64,000 nucleotides of DNA from Clostridia bacterium (lineage in GTDB: Bacteria > Bacillota > Clostridia > Oscillospirales > Acutalibacteraceae), in NCBI GenBank assembly GCA_017503785.1, contig JAFVSK010000023.1:62001-126000 (forward strand), read 5' to 3'. The notes under the pieces are model-generated. The model ran no database searches, was not told where the DNA came from, and saw only the letters and a list, made by a program, of their open reading frames with translations. Positions 51,516-59,607 of the stretch are shown one piece after another. The translations under genes and the position numbers were made by a program. Each line of letters opens with the position of its first letter. Position 1 is the stretch's first letter.

Positions 51516-51548
51516 AACCGGATGCCTTGACGGCATCCGGTTTGTTTT
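51516..51548. terminator. Terminator between azlD and the DtxR-type regulator
   Basis: AACCGGATGCC and GGCATCCGGTT form the stem; T-rich TTTGTTTTT follows on plus, and TTTCTTTTTTT on minus. It probably serves both converging transcripts. Confidence 0.85.
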
Positions 51549-51913
51549 TATGTTGTTTCAACGTAGGCTTGAATGGCGCGGAAGGTTTCGTCGCTGATGG
51601 CATGTTCCATACGACAGGCATCGGCTGCGGCAATCTCCTTATCGACACCCAGCCGCGTAAGCAGCTTTGTCAGTACAGTGTGACGTGCGTAAATGGTTTC
51701 GGCAATACGGCGGCCTTCGGGGGTTAAGGAGATATGGCCGTCGGCATCCACCACAATGAGCTGTTCTTTTTTTAACAGGCCGAGCGCACGACTGACACTG
51801 GGCTTGGAAAATCCCATGTGCTCGCTGACATCGACAGCGTGTACGCCGGGTTTTTCGTTTGTTAACACCAGGATGGTTTCCAGATACATTTCTCCGGACT
51901 CCTGAATACTCAC
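51548..51913 (-). CDS. DtxR/MntR-family metal-dependent repressor
   Basis: A 121-residue regulator with the N-terminal winged helix-turn-helix (DVSEHMGFSKPSVSRALGLLKKEQLI) and the metal-binding dimerisation domain (YARHTVLTKLLTRLGV, DACRMEHAISDETFRAI), without an SH3-like third domain. Ligand positions read EMYLETI (Met) and DACRMEH (Cys), the DtxR/IdeR-like iron-type set, rather than the Asp and Glu of MntR. The GTG start at 51913 has AAGGAGG eight bases upstream, just past the metA stop, so the gene may be carried on the metY-metA transcript. Confidence 0.88.
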   Translation of the reverse strand: MSIQESGEMYLETILVLTNEKPGVHAVDVSEHMGFSKPSVSRALGLLKKEQLIVVDADGHISLTPEGRRIAETIYARHTVLTKLLTRLGVDKEIAAADACRMEHAISDETFRAIQAYVETT

Positions 51914-51926
51914 GGCAAAAGCCTCC

Positions 51927-52844
51927 TTATCGGATCTCCCGCAGGTCGTACGGGGTGGTTTGATACACAAAGTAGTTTAACCAGTTGGAGAATAACAAAT
52001 GCGCGTGACCGCGCCACGTGACCAGCGGTTCCTTGGTGGGATCGTCGTCGGGAAAATAGTTTTGAGGAACCTCGATGGGCAGATTGGCCGCTACGTCGCG
52101 CTCGTATTCCTCGCGCAGGGTGCCGGCATCGTACTCGGCGTGGCCCGTGAGAAAGATCTGACGGCCGCGATCGGTGGCAATGGCATAGACGCCCGCTTCC
52201 TCGGAGGAGGCTAGAATCTTCAGTTCCGAAACGGCCTCGATCTCGGCGCGGTCGATGGTGGTGTGCCGCGAATGCGGGATCATGAACACATCGTCGAAGC
52301 CACGGAACAAAATGGAGGTTTTGCGCTCCACCGTGTGCGGAAACACACCGAACAGCTTACCGTCGAGCAGCCGCTTACCGATGCCGTAGTGATAGTACAG
52401 GCCCGCTTGCGCACCCCAACAAATGTGCAACGTACTGGTAACATTCGTTTTGCTCCACTCGAAGATCTCGCACAGTTCTTCCCAGTATTCCACTTCTTCA
52501 AATTCCAGCTTTTCCACCGGTGCGCCGGTGATGATGAGGCCATCGTACTTCTGGTCTTTGATATCATCGAAGGTTTTGTAGAAGTTGAGCAGATGATCGG
52601 CCGGCGTGTTGCGCGATTCGTGTGTGCGGGTGTGAATTAGCTCCAGCTCCACCTGCAGCGGACTGTTACCCAGCAAGCGTGCCAGCTGGGTTTCGGTGAC
52701 GATCTTCTTGGGCATCAGGTTGAGCAGCAGAATCTTCAGAGGACGAATATCCTGCGTAAGAGCCCGCGTTTCGGTGATGACAAAGATATTCTCATTCGTC
52801 AGTGTTTGGGTCGCCGGCAGTTGGTTGGGGATCTTAATAGGCAT
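51927..52844 (-). CDS. metA: Homoserine O-acetyltransferase, MetA type
   Basis: A 305-residue MetA-family enzyme that activates homoserine for methionine synthesis. [19 protein letters not shown], the catalytic Cys in [16 protein letters not shown], and MIPHSRHTT plus GHAEYD are present. The acyl-CoA specificity position lies in [10 protein letters not shown]: Glu after APV is the residue linked to acetyl-CoA use in Firmicutes, where E. coli has Gly for succinyl-CoA. This fits the adjacent O-acetylhomoserine sulfhydrylase. Confidence 0.95.
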   Translation of the reverse strand: MPIKIPNQLPATQTLTNENIFVITETRALTQDIRPLKILLLNLMPKKIVTETQLARLLGNSPLQVELELIHTRTHESRNTPADHLLNFYKTFDDIKDQKYDGLIITGAPVEKLEFEEVEYWEELCEIFEWSKTNVTSTLHICWGAQAGLYYHYGIGKRLLDGKLFGVFPHTVERKTSILFRGFDDVFMIPHSRHTTIDRAEIEAVSELKILASSEEAGVYAIATDRGRQIFLTGHAEYDAGTLREEYERDVAANLPIEVPQNYFPDDDPTKEPLVTWRGHAHLLFSNWLNYFVYQTTPYDLREIR

Positions 52845-52859
52845 GGTGTACTACTCTCC

Positions 52860-54134
52860 TCAAACGTTTGCTAAAGCCTGTTCAATATCGGCCAAAATGT
52901 CGTCTACGTTTTCGATACCGACCGACAGACGGATGAGGTCGGGCGTGATGCCGCCTGCGACCAGCTGTTCATCGGTGAGCTGACGATGGGTGGTGCTGGC
53001 CGGATGCAGCACGCAGGTGCGCGCATCGGCCACGTGAACGACCACCGCTGCCAGCTTGAGCGAATTCATGAAGCGCACCGCGGCTTCGCGACCACCGCGG
53101 ATGCCGAACGAAATAACGCCGCAGCAGCCGTTGGGCAGGTATTTTTTGGCCAGCTCGTGTTGGTCAGACGATTCCAGTGCCGGGCAGTTTACCCAGGTGA
53201 TCTTTTCGTTCTTCTCGAGATATTCGGCCACCGTTTTGGCGTTGGCGCAATGGCGCTCCATACGCAGCGCCAGCGTTTCCAGACCGAGGTTCAAAATGAA
53301 CGCGGCCAACGGCTGCGGCGTGGAGCCCAAGTCACGCATTAATTGCACGCGGGCTTTGGTGATGTAGGCTGCTTTGCCGAATTGCTCGGTGTAAACAACA
53401 CCGTGATACGATTCATCGGGCGTGGTGAGCTCGGGATAGTTGCCCGAGGCGGCCCAATCGAAATTACCGCTGTCGACCACAACGCCGCCCACAACGGTGG
53501 CGTGACCATCCATGTACTTGGTGGTGGAATGGGTGACGATATCGGCGCCGAACTCAAACGGACGGCACAGCACGGGCGTGGCAAACGTGTTATCCACCAC
53601 CAGCGGAACACCGTGGCGATGAGCCAGCGCGGCGTAACGCTCGATATCCAGCACCTGCAGGGCGGGGTTCGCAATGGTTTCGCCGAACACCAGACGGGTG
53701 TTTTCATCGAACAAGGCATCGACCTCTTCGTCGGTCATGTCGGGGGTGGCAAAGCGCACTTCAATGCCCATACGCTTCATGGTGACGGCAAACAGGTTGG
53801 TGGTGCCGCCGTAAATGGTGGCAAGGCTGATGAAGTTCTGCCCTGCCGAGGTGATGTTGAGCACCGCCATTAAGCTGGCTGCCTGCCCCGACGAGGTGCA
53901 CATGGCGCCCACACCGCCCTCAAGCGATGCGATCTTTTGCTCGACCGCATCGACCGTGGGGTTGGAAATGCGGGTGTACATGTGACCGGGGGCTTTTAAA
54001 TCGAACAGATCGCCGAGATGCTCGGCGGAATCATATTTGTACGTGGTGCTTTGGTAGATGGGCAGCACGCGGGGATCGCCGTTTTCCGGCTGCCAGCCGC
54101 CCTGAATGCATTGGGTATCAATACGATAGCTCAT
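52860..54134 (-). CDS. metY: O-acetylhomoserine sulfhydrylase
   Basis: A 424-residue PLP enzyme of the Cys/Met metabolism family, making homocysteine from O-acetylhomoserine and sulfide. RIDTQCIQGGWQPENGDPRVLPIYQSTTY, MYTRISNPT, LVVDNTFATPVLC and the PLP lysine motif VTHSTTKYMDGH are present; the length and long form favour MetY over MetB/MetC. The start at 54134 has AAAGGAAG upstream. It leads a two- or three-gene transcript with metA and the DtxR-type gene. Confidence 0.95.
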   Translation of the reverse strand: MSYRIDTQCIQGGWQPENGDPRVLPIYQSTTYKYDSAEHLGDLFDLKAPGHMYTRISNPTVDAVEQKIASLEGGVGAMCTSSGQAASLMAVLNITSAGQNFISLATIYGGTTNLFAVTMKRMGIEVRFATPDMTDEEVDALFDENTRLVFGETIANPALQVLDIERYAALAHRHGVPLVVDNTFATPVLCRPFEFGADIVTHSTTKYMDGHATVVGGVVVDSGNFDWAASGNYPELTTPDESYHGVVYTEQFGKAAYITKARVQLMRDLGSTPQPLAAFILNLGLETLALRMERHCANAKTVAEYLEKNEKITWVNCPALESSDQHELAKKYLPNGCCGVISFGIRGGREAAVRFMNSLKLAAVVVHVADARTCVLHPASTTHRQLTDEQLVAGGITPDLIRLSVGIENVDDILADIEQALANV

Positions 54135-54164
54135 AAGTAACGCTTCCTTTCCGATATTAAAAAA

Positions 54165-54193
54165 AGAGTACCATAAAATCAAACTATTGTCAA
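54165..54193 (-). promoter_or_regulatory. metY-metA promoter
   Basis: Minus strand TTGACA (54188-54193), 17-base spacer, TACTCT (54165-54170), about 30 bases before the start. The leader is too short for a SAM riboswitch or T-box. Confidence 0.75.
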
Positions 54194-54200
54194 TTTTTTA

Positions 54201-54229
54201 TTGCCACTTTTCATTTCCTATGCTATAAT
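54201..54229 (+). promoter_or_regulatory. Aminotransferase promoter
   Basis: TTGCCA (54201-54206), 17-base spacer, perfect TATAAT (54224-54229). The predicted transcription start, about 54236, lies 2-11 bases before the candidate start codons. Confidence 0.75.
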
Positions 54230-54246
54230 CGTTAGCGGTGATGAAT

Positions 54247-55440
54247 ATGGAACTCAATTTTTCAAACAAAATGAAATCGATGAAGCCCTCGGCGATCCGT
54301 GAGATTTTTAAAAGTTTGGGTATGCCGGGTGCTATCTCCTTTGCGGCAGGAAATCCGGCGCCCGAGTCGTTCCCGGTGGAGCGCCTGGAAAAACTGGCTG
54401 CCGAGATCTTTCAAAGCGAGGCCTCGACCGCACTGCAATACGGCGTGACAGAGGGGTATCCCCCGTTGCGTGAGCTGGTGACCAAGCGCCTGCACGATAC
54501 GTTTAACATTGACACTGACAGCAATATGACACTGATCACCTCGGGTGGTCAGCAGGCCATTGAGCTGTGCTGCAAGGTCATGTGCAACGAGGGCGACGTG
54601 GTGATCTGCGAAAACCCCAGCTTTATCGGTGCATTGAACGCGTTCCGCTCGCTGGGCGCCAAGCTCGTGGGCGTGGAGCTGGAGGACGACGGCATCAGCA
54701 TTGCCGGCTTGGAGGCGGCGCTGAAGGCGAATCCTCAAGCGAAATTCTTGTATTTGATCCCCACCTTCCACAATCCGGCCGGTATTACCATGTCATTAGA
54801 GAAGCGCCGCGCCGTGTATGCCCTGGCACAGCAGTATGACGTGCTGATTCTGGAGGATAATCCTTACGGCGATCTGCGCTTTGCCGGCGAGGACCTGCCC
54901 ACGCTGAAAAGCATGGACACCGACGGCCGCGTGCTGTATTGCGGTACGTTTTCCAAAATTCTGTCGGCCGGTATGCGCGTGGGCTTTGCCTGCGGCTGCG
55001 AGGAGCTCATTCAAAAAATGGTGATCGCCAAGCAGGTGGAGGACGTGCACACCAATCAGTTCTTCCAGATGCTGTGCGCACGGTACATGCAGCAGTATGA
55101 CCTTGATGCGCACATTGAAGGTATCCGCGAACTGTATCGCCGCAAGTGCGGGCTGATGCTCCGCATGCTGGACACCTATATGCCGAGCGAGGTGAAATAC
55201 ACCCGCCCCGAGGGTGGCTTGTTCCTGTGGTGCACTCTGCCTGAGGGTGTGTCGCTGAAGGAACTGGTGAGCGAGCTGTCGGCGCAGGGAATCTTTGTGG
55301 TGCCCGGTACCACCTTTAACTGCGACGAAAGCGCGCCCTCCTCGTCGTTCCGCTTAAACTACTCCACTCCGTCGGAGGAGCAGATCGAACGCGGCATTAA
55401 AACGCTGTGCGACGTAATTCGCCAAAAGTTGGGTAAATAA
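54247..55440 (+). CDS. PLP-dependent aminotransferase, class I/II (2-aminoadipate aminotransferase-like)
   Basis: A 397-residue fold-type I aminotransferase. SFAAGNPAPESFP, TALQYGVTEGYPPLRELV, TSGGQQAIELC, PTFHNPAGITMSLEKR, LEDNPYGDLRF and the PLP-Lys region YCGTFSKILSAGMRVGF match the MocR/LysN-like group without a DNA-binding domain. Such enzymes act on 2-aminoadipate, aromatic or branched-chain substrates. In-frame starts are GTG 54238, ATG 54241 and ATG 54247; I chose the last because it fits family N-termini and has GGTGAT just upstream, but the mRNA may be nearly leaderless. Confidence 0.92.
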   Translation: MELNFSNKMKSMKPSAIREIFKSLGMPGAISFAAGNPAPESFPVERLEKLAAEIFQSEASTALQYGVTEGYPPLRELVTKRLHDTFNIDTDSNMTLITSGGQQAIELCCKVMCNEGDVVICENPSFIGALNAFRSLGAKLVGVELEDDGISIAGLEAALKANPQAKFLYLIPTFHNPAGITMSLEKRRAVYALAQQYDVLILEDNPYGDLRFAGEDLPTLKSMDTDGRVLYCGTFSKILSAGMRVGFACGCEELIQKMVIAKQVEDVHTNQFFQMLCARYMQQYDLDAHIEGIRELYRRKCGLMLRMLDTYMPSEVKYTRPEGGLFLWCTLPEGVSLKELVSELSAQGIFVVPGTTFNCDESAPSSSFRLNYSTPSEEQIERGIKTLCDVIRQKLGK

Positions 55441-55450
55441 GCAAAAAAGT

Positions 55451-55484
55451 AACGCCCCATGCGTTGTGCATGGGGCGTTTTTGT
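55451..55484. terminator. Bidirectional terminator, aminotransferase / Thr-rich protein
   Basis: AACGCCCCATGC and its complement around GTTGT, with TTTTTGTTT on plus and ACTTTTTT on minus. Confidence 0.85.
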
Positions 55485-55490
55485 TTGGGA

Positions 55491-57053
55491 TTAATCGCCG
55501 TCGGTGGGAGGCATATCGGTGCGACCGCTGTAGATGTCGTTACCGTCGTCCTGCGGCTGTGTGAAGATGACGGGCGCTTCCTCTTCCTGCTGTGCAGCCT
55601 CGGCAGGCTTGCGGAATACAAAGAAGTAGAGCAGCACGCCGGCGCCGGCAAGCAGCAGCCCGCCTGCTACGTACAGCAGCACGACCCAGCCGGACACGCC
55701 GCCGGCTTTATCGGAGCCACCCGTGCCAAAGCCGATGAGCGTGTAGGGCTCCAGCGAGTTGATCTGCAGCTTGAACACGCCGCCGCTCACGGCCACCTTG
55801 ACGGGAGTGATTAAACCGCTGCCGTCCTTCATGGTGATGGCCAGCTCTTTGCAGCCGCGCATCGACTCGGGGACCGGCAGTTCGACCACATAGGTGCTGC
55901 CGATGGGCATGGCCGATACGGGGATCTGCTTACCGCTCTTATCTAAAATAAGGAACGACAGATCAAACGTGACCCACGAGCATTCATTCTCCGCATATTT
56001 GGAGAACTCTGAAGCTTCGCCCAAGGCGGCGCGGATCTGTGCTTCGGAGGCCGGATTTTCGGCACTGAGCATATTCAGCATCAGGCGATTGCTATTGTTG
56101 CGGCCGACCAGGCTGTTGTAATCCTCCTCGTCGATGTACAACCGCGCACGGTCGGAAAATTCTTCGACGGTGCAGCCGAGCAGATTTAAAATACCGGTGT
56201 CGGTGGAGGCGTTCAGAATGATCTTACCGTCTTTCGCATCGGTGGTGCCCTTACCCACGATGGTGACGATGGTGTAAGGATCCTGCGTGGTGGTTGTGGC
56301 GGCAACCGTGGTCTCCTCTTTGGCTTCGGTGGTGGTTTCGTCGCCCGCAGTGGTGGTTTCACCCTCAACGGTGGTTTCGGTGGTTTCGGCCGTGGTACCC
56401 GTAGTGGTGGGGGCTGTGATGATTGCAGCACCCGTGGTGGTGGCCTGCTGCGAACGCGTGAGCGTTTGCTCGGCCGCCGCCGAATAGGTGACAATGCCTG
56501 CCGTTTCTACACCGGCAAATTTGACCGATTTACCGTAGTCGACCTTTTCGAACGAGGTGAATTTACCGTTTGCATCGGTTTGGCGGGAAAGACCGCTCAT
56601 GTTACCGATGGTAAGGCTGAGCTTATAGTTGGGAACCGGCACACCGCTGCTGTTTTTGGCCGTGATGGTGACGGTGCCGTTTTCGTTGATGGTACCGGTG
56701 AGCTTCACGGTGGCTATGCCGGTTTTTGTGAAGGGCTTGGCATTGGTTTTGCCCTGCTGCGTGCCCGACACGTATTCGTACACCACCGAATACACGCCCG
56801 CATCCAGCCCGTTGATATCGACGATGAGGGTCTTCTCCTCGTCGAACGTGAACGGACAGCTGATGCCGCCGAGCAGCACGTCTTCCAATTCGTCGCCGTC
56901 GACGATTTCCGTATGGTTCCAGGTTACCTGCATGGCCTTGTCGTCATTCGCACGAGAAAGCTCTTTAAACACGAAGCCCTCGGCACTGACGGAAAACGAG
57001 AGCAGGCTGACAAGCAGCACGCAAACCGTTAAAACGGCAGCCAGCTTTTTCAT
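55491..57053 (-). CDS. Exported, membrane-anchored protein with Thr-rich linker
   Basis: A 520-residue protein. A signal peptide (MKKLAAVLTVCVLLVSLLSF, cleavage near VSAEG) leads to a beta-rich region about residues 25-210 with an Ig/carboxypeptidase-regulatory-like pattern (GTVTITAKNSSGVPVPNYKL). Next come a Thr/Glu-rich linker of repeated ETTT-type units (about 225-275), a second domain (about 280-435), one transmembrane helix (WVVLLYVAGGLLLAGAGVLLYFF) and an acidic cytosolic tail. No catalytic motif or sortase LPxTG is seen. I do not recognise a named family. It stands alone with its own promoter. Confidence 0.78.
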   Translation of the reverse strand: MKKLAAVLTVCVLLVSLLSFSVSAEGFVFKELSRANDDKAMQVTWNHTEIVDGDELEDVLLGGISCPFTFDEEKTLIVDINGLDAGVYSVVYEYVSGTQQGKTNAKPFTKTGIATVKLTGTINENGTVTITAKNSSGVPVPNYKLSLTIGNMSGLSRQTDANGKFTSFEKVDYGKSVKFAGVETAGIVTYSAAAEQTLTRSQQATTTGAAIITAPTTTGTTAETTETTVEGETTTAGDETTTEAKEETTVAATTTTQDPYTIVTIVGKGTTDAKDGKIILNASTDTGILNLLGCTVEEFSDRARLYIDEEDYNSLVGRNNSNRLMLNMLSAENPASEAQIRAALGEASEFSKYAENECSWVTFDLSFLILDKSGKQIPVSAMPIGSTYVVELPVPESMRGCKELAITMKDGSGLITPVKVAVSGGVFKLQINSLEPYTLIGFGTGGSDKAGGVSGWVVLLYVAGGLLLAGAGVLLYFFVFRKPAEAAQQEEEAPVIFTQPQDDGNDIYSGRTDMPPTDGD

Positions 57054-57095
57054 AATTCATGCGCTCCTTATCGTACATTTTATAGGATCCTCTTT

Positions 57096-57124
57096 AGGAT
57101 AGCACATTTTTTTGAAATTGTAAA
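57096..57124 (-). promoter_or_regulatory. Promoter of the Thr-rich exported protein gene
   Basis: Minus strand TTTACA (57119-57124), 17-base spacer, TATCCT (57096-57101). Confidence 0.6.
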
Positions 57125-57131
57125 TCCCCTA

Positions 57132-57160
57132 TTGCATTTTGTCGGGAGATATGCTATACT
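57132..57160 (+). promoter_or_regulatory. Promoter of the Crp/Fnr-type regulator and ABC operon
   Basis: TTGCAT (57132-57137), 17-base spacer, TATACT (57155-57160). The transcription start should fall inside the palindrome at 57166-57181. Confidence 0.7.
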
Positions 57161-57165
57161 GAAAT

Positions 57166-57181
57166 TGTCCCAAATGGGACA
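57166..57181. promoter_or_regulatory. Palindromic operator at the Crp/Fnr-type promoter
   Basis: TGTCCCA-AA-TGGGACA: perfect 7-bp arms with the TGT...ACA ends typical of Crp/Fnr-family sites. It overlaps the predicted transcription start, which predicts autorepression. Confidence 0.75.
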
Positions 57182-57195
57182 GTTGGAGGATGCGT

Positions 57196-57813
57196 ATGAA
57201 CGGTCTGCTTTCTCAGTTTGCCCTGTTCGCCGGATTAACGGCCGACGAGCTTGCGGGCATTGCCGCGGCGTGCGAGCCTGCCGCCACCTACGCTAAGGGC
57301 GAGGTGATCTACCGTAGCGAGGCCTTTCGGCACGCGATCGGGCTGATTATTGCGGGCTCGGTAACGGTACAGCGACAAGCCTTGATGATGAATCGTCTGC
57401 ACGCAGGCGATATGTTCGGTGCCGCGGCGGTGTTTGACGAATCGGACACCTACGTTACCAAGATCACCGCCGAAGAACCCACGCAGGTGATCTTCTTACC
57501 GCAGGAAACGCTGTCGGCGTTACTGCTGCGCTACCCGAAAATGGCTGAAAATTACATTCGCTTTTTATCGGGACGCATCCGTTTTCTCAACCGAAAGCTG
57601 GCGGTGCTGACGACCGGCAGCGCTGAAAATCGGTTGTATCAGTATTTACTGGCTCACACCGACGAGAGCGGCAACGTTACGCTGCCGCGCAGCATGGTGG
57701 AGCTGGCACACACCTTGAATATCGGACGGTCAAGCTTGTACCGCTCGCTGGATGCCCTGCTGGAGGCAGGCGTGTTGGAACGCGAGGGGCGCTGCTACCG
57801 TTTGGTGAAATAA
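57196..57813 (+). CDS. Crp/Fnr-family transcriptional regulator
   Basis: A 205-residue regulator: a cyclic-nucleotide-binding-like beta roll (residues about 5-115), a dimer helix and a C-terminal helix-turn-helix (LPRSMVELAHTLNIGRSSLYRSLDALLEAG). It has only two Cys, one at each end, so it is not an Fe-S FNR sensor, and the cAMP-pocket residues are not evident. ATG at 57196 has GGAGG six bases upstream; the ATG at 57190 abuts that site. It is 17 bases before a transporter operon, whose substrate is the likely signal. Confidence 0.9.
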   Translation: MNGLLSQFALFAGLTADELAGIAAACEPAATYAKGEVIYRSEAFRHAIGLIIAGSVTVQRQALMMNRLHAGDMFGAAAVFDESDTYVTKITAEEPTQVIFLPQETLSALLLRYPKMAENYIRFLSGRIRFLNRKLAVLTTGSAENRLYQYLLAHTDESGNVTLPRSMVELAHTLNIGRSSLYRSLDALLEAGVLEREGRCYRLVK

Positions 57814-57830
57814 AAGAAAGAGGGATCTTT

Positions 57831-58835
57831 ATGAAAAAACACATTGCTTTAACCGCCGTTTTGCTGTTGCTGGCAACCCTGCTGTTCGGTTGCGCTGCCG
57901 GTGACGGTGCTACCTCGACCACCACGACGGCTACACCCACCAAAACGCAGGTGGCTATCGGTACCATTCAAGGGCCGACGGGCATCGGTATGGTGAATTT
58001 GATGGAGGCCGATGCCAAGGGGACTGCCGCGAACGATTACACCTTCACGGTGGGTTCTACCCCCCAAGAGATCGGCACCAAGCTGGCGCAGGGCGCTTTG
58101 GATATGGCGGCACTCCCCACCAATCTGGCGGCTTCGCTGTACCAAAAGACCTCCGGCAAGGTTAAGCTGCTGGCCGTGAACACCCTAGGTGTGCTGTATA
58201 TTTTGGAGAACGGCAGCGGCGTTCAGTCGATTGCCGATCTGCGCGGCAAGACCATTTATTCCACCGGCGAGGGCGCTAATCCCGAGTATATTTTGAAATA
58301 CGTGCTGGAAAAGAACGGCTTGACGGTTGGCAAGGACGTTAACATTGAGTTTATTGCCGAAAATACCGAGCTGGCTACCCGCATGGCCAGCGGCGATATT
58401 AAACTGGCCATGGTGCCCGAACCGCAGGTGTCGTCCATTACTGCACAGAACGCCGACGTGCGCGTGGCTTTGAGCATGAACACCGAATGGGAAGCCGTTG
58501 CCGGTGAAAACAACAAGCTGATGATGGGCTGCGTTGCCGTGCGTGCCGAGTTTTTGGAAAAGAACAAGGCTGCGGTGGATGCGTTCCTTAACGAATACAA
58601 GACCTCGGCTGCGGCTACGGCACAGGTGGACGCTACGGCGGCACTGTGTGAAACCTATGGCATCATCCCGAAGGCCGCCATTGCCAAAAAAGCCATTCCC
58701 AACTGCCAGATCACCTTTGTGGCCGGGGCGGATATGAAGGCTCAGATCACCGCCTACTACGACGTGCTGTTTGCCGCCAACCCCACTTCCATCGGCGGCA
58801 AATTGCCCGAGAACGATTTCTATTATGTTGGCTAA
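57831..58835 (+). CDS. ABC transporter substrate-binding lipoprotein, NMT1/SsuA type
   Basis: A 334-residue lipoprotein. The signal ends in LLFGC (about residue 22), followed by a short Thr-rich linker. The binding fold has IGTIQGPTGIGMVNLM, SLADLRGK-like IADLRGKTIYSTGEGANPEYIL, and MASGDIKLAMVPEPQVSS, a pattern of the NMT1/aliphatic sulfonate/nitrate-type periplasmic-binding group. The ligand is not determinable; thiamine precursors, sulfonates and others use this fold. Confidence 0.9.
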   Translation: MKKHIALTAVLLLLATLLFGCAAGDGATSTTTTATPTKTQVAIGTIQGPTGIGMVNLMEADAKGTAANDYTFTVGSTPQEIGTKLAQGALDMAALPTNLAASLYQKTSGKVKLLAVNTLGVLYILENGSGVQSIADLRGKTIYSTGEGANPEYILKYVLEKNGLTVGKDVNIEFIAENTELATRMASGDIKLAMVPEPQVSSITAQNADVRVALSMNTEWEAVAGENNKLMMGCVAVRAEFLEKNKAAVDAFLNEYKTSAAATAQVDATAALCETYGIIPKAAIAKKAIPNCQITFVAGADMKAQITAYYDVLFAANPTSIGGKLPENDFYYVG

Positions 58836-59607
58836 AGCAGCAAAACGGCTCGGTGGCGGCTTGCTGGTTGCGGCGTTTTGGGTCGCCGTGTGGTGGGCCG
58901 CTGCCGCGCTGGTGGATCAGGAGCTGCTGATCCCCACCCCTTGGCGCGTGCTGCAAACGCTGGGCGGTTTGATTACCACGGCGGCATTTTGGAAAGCGGT
59001 GGGGTTGTCGCTGCTGCGCATTTGCATGGGCTTTGCGGCCGCCTTGCTCGTTGGCACCGTGTTGGCGGTACTGACCGTGCGCTTTCGGCTGCTCCGTGCG
59101 TTGTTCTCTCCCCTGCTGCGCATTGTGCGTGCAGCACCGGTGGCCTCGTTTATCATTTTGACCTTGGTGTGGATCGCTACCGACGCGGTACCGACATTTA
59201 TTGCCTTTTTAATGGTACTGCCGATCGTGTGGGTAAACGTGGAAGAGGGACTGCGTAACGTGGATGTGCGCTTACGCGAGGTGGCAGCGGTGTACCGCTT
59301 CGGCCGCGTAAAAACCTTGACCAAGCTGACCATCCCCTCGGTGATGCCGTTTTTCCTCACGGCCTGCGTGAATGGGTTGGGCTTTGCGTGGAAATCGGGT
59401 GTGGCGGCAGAGGTGATCTGCCTTCCGGCGCTGTCCATCGGTCGCCAGCTGCACAGTGCCAAGCAGACCCTGGAAACGCCCGAGGTGTTTGCCTGGACTG
59501 CCGCAGTGGTACTGCTGAGCATGGTACTGGAGTACCTACTGCTGAAGCTGACACGGCGGTTGATGCCTATGTACACGAAGGAGGCTGTCGACGATGAGGT
59601 TGGATAA
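58825..59607 (+). CDS. ABC transporter permease, SsuC/TauC type
   Basis: A 260-residue permease with about six helices. The EAA-type loop contacting the ATPase is seen in LREVAAVYRFGRVKTLTKLTIPSVMPFFLTA, and PVASFIILTLVWI matches the family. The ATG at 58825 overlaps the binding-protein gene by 11 bases, showing tight coupling. Confidence 0.92.
   Translation: MLAKAAKRLGGGLLVAAFWVAVWWAAAALVDQELLIPTPWRVLQTLGGLITTAAFWKAVGLSLLRICMGFAAALLVGTVLAVLTVRFRLLRALFSPLLRIVRAAPVASFIILTLVWIATDAVPTFIAFLMVLPIVWVNVEEGLRNVDVRLREVAAVYRFGRVKTLTKLTIPSVMPFFLTACVNGLGFAWKSGVAAEVICLPALSIGRQLHSAKQTLETPEVFAWTAAVVLLSMVLEYLLLKLTRRLMPMYTKEAVDDEVG

Noticed and set aside
54135..54240. SAM riboswitch or T-box before metY
   Set aside because: The leader is only about 25-30 bases after the promoter and shows no conserved riboswitch core.
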